DNA of 64,000 bases from Helcococcus bovis (GTDB taxonomy: Bacteria > Bacillota > Clostridia > Tissierellales > Peptoniphilaceae). A program made the translations under genes and the position numbers. The notes below the pieces were generated by a model. That model was not told the origin of the DNA. It was given only the letters and a program-made list of their open reading frames with translations, and searched no databases. Shown here in pieces: positions 60,446 through 64,000 of the stretch. The stretch lies in NCBI RefSeq assembly GCF_046035435.1, contig NZ_JBFNFH010000002.1. One strand, 5' to 3'. Positions within the stretch are counted from its first letter, which is position 1. Each line of letters opens with the position of its first letter.

Positions 60446-61756
60446 CTAATCCTTCAATTCTCTTACTAAACGTTTACCTTCTTTGAAGGTTTCAACAAGA
60501 GGAATATGTGATGGACAAATATATGAACATAAACCACATTCTATACAACTCATAATATTATTATCCCTTGCACCTCTTGCATCCTTGTTTCTAACTAATT
60601 CAGCCAAAAGGAATGGTTGTAGCCCTACTGGACAAACTTCAACACATGAAGAACACTTAATACATGGCTCTTCTTCTGGATATTCTGTCTCTGATTTTGA
60701 TAATGCCAAAATACCATTTGTTGGTTTTTCCAATGGAATTTCCATATCATCTTTGGATAATCCCATCATTGGACCACCTAAAACTAATCTGGAAATATTT
60801 TCATCTACTCCACCTAAAAATTCTAATGCTTTTGAAATTGGAGTACCAAATTTAACTAATGCATTAACTTTTTGCTTCATTGATTCCCCTGAAAATGTGA
60901 CAATTCTTTCATAAAGTGGAATATTGTTACATACAGCTTTTTTTATAGACAATGCAGTTGTAGCATTTGATACAATTACCCCAATATCAAATGTATGTTT
61001 ACCAAAAGGTACTACTTTTCCAAGTGTAACATCTATAACTCTTTTTTCATCCCCTTGAGGATACTTAGCTTTAGCAACTACAACTCTAATATTATTTTCA
61101 TCTTTAACAGCTTCTTGCATAGCGTTGATTGCTTCCGGCTTGTCATCTTCAATCAAAATATGCCCATTTTTCGCATTTAACGTATGCATTTCGATTTTTA
61201 AACCTGTAACTATATCTTTCGCAAAATTTCTCATAGTTACATCATCTGATGTTAAATAAGGCTCACATTCTGCACTATTTATGATTACATCTTCAATCGG
61301 AACTGGTGGATTCAATTTTACATGAGTAGGAAAACTTGCTCCTCCTAATCCTGTAATACCAGCATCTTCAATTATTTTAACAATTTCATCTGAAGATAAC
61401 TTAGTATAATCTCTATCCATTAATTCATATCCTAATTCATTCTTGTGATCATTTTCAATGAAAATACACTTTACGTGATTCCCTCTTGTTGCTGTTGAAT
61501 ACTCAATTTTTACAACTTTACCTGATACACTTGAGTGTATGTTTGCTGAGATTGCCCCCACTTTCTTCGCAATCATTTGACCAACTTTTACATAATCCCC
61601 CACCTGAACTATTGGCTCACTTGGTGTACCAATATGTTGTAAAAGTGGGATTTTCACCATGTCTGGTGCAGGTATCTCTATGTACTTATTTCCACGGCTT
61701 AATTCTTTTTTACTATGAATATGAAATCCGCGCTTAAATGTCTTTTTTAATACCAT
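60446..61756 (-). CDS. rnfC: Rnf complex subunit RnfC
   Basis: 436 aa from the ATG at 61756 (GGGAG upstream). N-terminal barrel-sandwich domain (FKRGFHIHSKKELSRG, typical start) followed by an NuoF-like domain with the nucleotide/flavin loop GITGLGGASFPTHVKL near 135. Two 4Fe-4S motifs lie at the C-terminus: CIKCSSCVEVCP and CIECGLCSYICP. Cytosolic face, expected to react with NAD(H). First gene of the operon; the motifs indicate it is functional. Confidence 0.92.
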   Translation of the reverse strand: MVLKKTFKRGFHIHSKKELSRGNKYIEIPAPDMVKIPLLQHIGTPSEPIVQVGDYVKVGQMIAKKVGAISANIHSSVSGKVVKIEYSTATRGNHVKCIFIENDHKNELGYELMDRDYTKLSSDEIVKIIEDAGITGLGGASFPTHVKLNPPVPIEDVIINSAECEPYLTSDDVTMRNFAKDIVTGLKIEMHTLNAKNGHILIEDDKPEAINAMQEAVKDENNIRVVVAKAKYPQGDEKRVIDVTLGKVVPFGKHTFDIGVIVSNATTALSIKKAVCNNIPLYERIVTFSGESMKQKVNALVKFGTPISKALEFLGGVDENISRLVLGGPMMGLSKDDMEIPLEKPTNGILALSKSETEYPEEEPCIKCSSCVEVCPVGLQPFLLAELVRNKDARGARDNNIMSCIECGLCSYICPSHIPLVETFKEGKRLVRELKD

Positions 61757-61947
61757 TTGTTTTCTCCCTTTAATTAATTTTGATTGTACCAATCTTTTAA
61801 ATTATATCATATCAACAAAAAATTATCATATTGAAATTGAAGAAATCCCTCAATTTTTAAGATATTAAAAATAACTTAATTTTATATTTTTTTATAAAAA
61901 AATATGTTATATTCCCATCTATTTGTTTTTAATTTTTTATAAAAAAA

Positions 61948-61985
61948 TTCCATAAAGTTAAATTACATAATAAAACTTTATGGAA
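61948..61985 (-). terminator. Terminator after the lytic transglycosylase gene
   Basis: Perfect 12-bp stem TTCCATAAAGTT/AACTTTATGGAA, followed on the minus strand by TTTTTTTAT. Confidence 0.85.
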
Positions 61986-62011
61986 AATTAAATTTTTATT
62001 TAAAATAATTT

Positions 62012-62629
62012 TTACCCCAGAGAAATCAAAATCCTAAATGCTTTCTTAAATTTTGAATCTGTTGTATTTGCATAATATACATCATATATTTTTTTATTTA
62101 AATTATACTGCTTCTTTACCTTATATATATAATGTCTTGTTTCTGCTATTGGAATTTTATCATAATTTTCTTTATTTCCATTTAATATACCTGTATCTAT
62201 CCATTTTTGAACATTATTTGGTCCACCATTATATGCCATGATAGCATAATCAACATTCTTAAATAAATTAAATAAATACTTCAAATAATATGTTCCGTAT
62301 TTTATATTTATTTCTGGATTTAATAAATTTTCTTCCTTAAAATCTTCACCCAACCTTTTTGCAATCCATTCTCCAGTTTCAGGCAATAACTGCATTAATC
62401 CTTTAGCATCAGCATGAGAATGTGCTTTCTCATTAAAGGAACTTTCTACCTTAACTACTGCTGTTATAAGCTTTTTATCAATTTTATATTCTTCAGAATA
62501 TTTTTCAATATATTTCATATATGGCTCATGTTTATCATTTATCATAAAATATACAAAAAAATATATTCCTGAAAAAATAATTAAAGCCAAAATAATAAGT
62601 ATAACTATTAATCTTTTTAATATTTTCAT
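62012..62629 (-). CDS. Lytic transglycosylase (SLT domain)
   Basis: 205 aa. One N-terminal membrane helix (about 8-30) and an Slt70-type catalytic domain outside. Catalytic Glu in AVVKVESSFNEKAHSHADAK near 60, then GLMQLLPETGEWIA near 78 and YAIMAYNGGPNNVQKW near 133, all diagnostic. It cleaves peptidoglycan glycan strands. The ATG overlaps the coaE stop (ATGA), so it is coupled to coaE as in several Firmicutes. Confidence 0.93.
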   Translation of the reverse strand: MKILKRLIVILIILALIIFSGIYFFVYFMINDKHEPYMKYIEKYSEEYKIDKKLITAVVKVESSFNEKAHSHADAKGLMQLLPETGEWIAKRLGEDFKEENLLNPEINIKYGTYYLKYLFNLFKNVDYAIMAYNGGPNNVQKWIDTGILNGNKENYDKIPIAETRHYIYKVKKQYNLNKKIYDVYYANTTDSKFKKAFRILISLG

Positions 62630-63222
62630 AATTTTTCCAATCTTTCATTAATTTGTTTAATTAAAAATCCTTCATCTTTAGAGTTATCAATTATAAAATC
62701 TGAGTATTTCACCTTATCATCAATACTTATTTGTGAATTAATTTTTTTCGTTGCATCCTCATCATTCAATTTATCCCTATATTTCAATCTTTCAATTTGA
62801 AAAATTTTTGGAATATAAACTAGCCAAATTTCATCATAATTTATATATGAATCTCCACTTATAATTAATTCTACTAGCAAAGGATTATCAATAAAAATTA
62901 TTTTTTCCTCTAATGAATTTATCTTTCCTAATATTGTATAAAATATATTTGGATGAGTCAAATTATTTAATTTTTTTAATTTTTTTTCATCATTGAAAAC
63001 AATATTTCCTAGCTTTTTCCTGTCAATTTCACCATCTTCATCTAATATTTCATCTCCAAAATAACTCAAAATATTAATATAATTTTTTTCACCTTTTTTC
63101 ATTAATTCATGAGCGATTTTATCCAAATCAAGAACTGTATATCCCTTGTTTTTCAAAATATTAGATACTGTTGATTTACCAGTTGCTATCGATCCTGTTA
63201 TACCAATAATTTTAGACTTCAT
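62626..63222 (-). CDS. coaE: Dephospho-CoA kinase
   Basis: About 198 aa; last step of coenzyme A synthesis. P-loop GITGSIATGKSTV at the N-terminus, DLDKIAHELM near 33 and the lid-region THPNIFYTI typical of CoaE. The ATG at 63222 lies within the end of polA (about 11-base overlap); a longer frame to 63246 exists. Confidence 0.93.
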   Translation of the reverse strand: MKSKIIGITGSIATGKSTVSNILKNKGYTVLDLDKIAHELMKKGEKNYINILSYFGDEILDEDGEIDRKKLGNIVFNDEKKLKKLNNLTHPNIFYTILGKINSLEEKIIFIDNPLLVELIISGDSYINYDEIWLVYIPKIFQIERLKYRDKLNDEDATKKINSQISIDDKVKYSDFIIDNSKDEGFLIKQINERLEKL

Positions 63223-64000
63223 ACCAGCTATTTCCCACTTCAACATCTACTAAAAGTGCAACTTCCAATTTTACAGCTTTTTCCATTTCTTCTTTTAAAA
63301 TATTCTCTATTATATCAATTTCATCATTAGATGTTTCAATAATAAGTTCATCGTGAATTTGTAATATCAATTTTGATTTCAACTTTTCAGATTTAATTCT
63401 ATTATAAACATTAACCATCGCAATCTTTATAATATCTGCCGCTGTTCCTTGAATTGGAGTATTTAATGCTATTCTCTCTCCAAAACTTCTAACATTAAAA
63501 TTAGAACTTTTTAATTCAGGAATATATCTTCTTCTATGAAATAATGTATCTACATATCCCTGTTCTTTAGCTTGTTCTATTATTTTATCCATATATTTGG
63601 CTATATTGGGATATGTTCTTAAATATCCATCAATATATGACTTTGCTTCTTTTCTAGGTATGTCTAAATCTTGAGATAAACTATAGTCAGAAATTCCATA
63701 AACTATTCCAAAATTGACAGCTTTGGCATTTGACCTTTGTAACTTTGTCACCTCATCAATCGCTACTCCAAAAACCTCTGATGCAGTCTTAGTATGAATA
63801 TCTATATTATGCTTAAATGCATCTATCATTGTTTCATCTTTTGACAATGAAGCCAATACTCTGAGTTCTATTTGAGAATAGTCTGCTGAAACAAGCTTTT
63901 TATTTTCACCTGCAACAAATGCCATTCTAATCATTCTTCCTTCTTCTGTTTTTATAGGAATATTTTGTAAATTCGGTTCTGTTGAACTAAGTCTGCCTGT
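63212..64000 (-). CDS. polA: DNA polymerase I, C-terminal part (5' end outside window)
   Basis: The frame is open to the window edge, so the gene is truncated here at its 5' side. Visible are polymerase motifs: TGRLSSTEPNLQNIPI (motif near the edge), motif A SADYSQIELRVLA, motif B RSNAKAVNFGIVYGISDYSL, and motif C LQIHDELIIE. It ends SWYEV, the usual PolI end. Upstream of coaE, a common order. Confidence 0.95.
   Translation of the reverse strand, partial: TGRLSSTEPNLQNIPIKTEEGRMIRMAFVAGENKKLVSADYSQIELRVLASLSKDETMIDAFKHNIDIHTKTASEVFGVAIDEVTKLQRSNAKAVNFGIVYGISDYSLSQDLDIPRKEAKSYIDGYLRTYPNIAKYMDKIIEQAKEQGYVDTLFHRRRYIPELKSSNFNVRSFGERIALNTPIQGTAADIIKIAMVNVYNRIKSEKLKSKLILQIHDELIIETSNDEIDIIENILKEEMEKAVKLEVALLVDVEVGNSWYEV

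Noticed and set aside
61757..61900. Rex operator upstream of rnfC
   Set aside because: A TTGTTGATATGATATAAT stretch is present but lacks the TTGTGA/TCACAA symmetry needed; only a -10-like TATAAT is credible.

Overview
The window is AT-rich (visibly about 28-30% G+C) and reads as a low-GC Gram-positive anaerobe. Supporting signs are strong AGGAGG-type ribosome sites, lipoprotein signal peptides, a YSIRK/GMRKLSVG-type signal with a sortase-type tail, an oxygen-sensitive class III ribonucleotide reductase (NrdD/NrdG), an Rnf-type complex and an infC gene with an AUU start. A Tissierellia/Peptoniphilaceae member of the Parvimonas-Finegoldia-Helcococcus kind is my inference. Most genes lie on the minus strand, so operons are read from high to low coordinates.

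Layout. 29-7740: a lipid-kinase/DUF1846 operon, a MetQ/MetI-type methionine ABC importer behind an RNA methyltransferase, and a KtrAB potassium system. 7791-13252: infC-rpmI-rplT with an L20-type leader, thrS, hisS, a membrane-anchored wall-binding protein and tRNA-Gly with a degenerate tandem copy. 13509-15629 (plus strand): a glycosyltransferase and a two-repeat lipoprotein. 15732-23315: GH20 hexosaminidase, Nudix hydrolase, cardiolipin synthase, then a MarR-controlled heterodimeric ABC exporter. 23331-33838: a housekeeping block (small protein, TPR protein, membrane protein, argS, mutS2, zapA, pheT, pheS). 34008-37780: a MacB-like ABC system with a small secreted peptide and a nonsense-broken permease, then a lipoprotein. 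37833-45423: ABC-F ATPase, folate ECF transporter under a THF riboswitch, tag, a repeat-rich wall-anchored surface protein, and nrdDG under two NrdR boxes. 45521-50834: an ABC-2 exporter with a divergent two-component system. 50926-52876: a staphopain-like protease with a frameshifted signal peptide, a lipoprotein, and an IS3-type remnant. 52943-56714: MgtC-like protein, MFS exporter, Rgg-like regulator, a deleted isochorismatase and 5-formyl-THF cyclo-ligase. 56785-61756: a divergent Rnf-like operon (C-D-G-E-A). 62012-64000: lytic transglycosylase, coaE and the 3' part of polA.

The most unusual content is the Rnf-like operon. It has no rnfB. RnfA and RnfE contain no cysteine at all, so the four ligands of the canonical intramembrane iron-sulfur centre are gone (replaced by Asn, Ser, Val, Ser). 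RnfG is expanded to three FMN-binding domains. RnfC (two 4Fe-4S motifs) and RnfD (flavinylation Thr) look intact, so this appears to be a maintained variant rather than a decayed complex.

Other notable points: two genes (cardiolipin synthase and the MFS exporter) whose Shine-Dalgarno sits inside a terminator-like hairpin with TATAAT in its loop; a 76-bp ISL3-type MITE with an 8-bp target duplication inside the metQ terminator; and several recently broken genes (ABC permease, protease, isochorismatase). All functional statements rest on motif recognition by eye; no database search was run.
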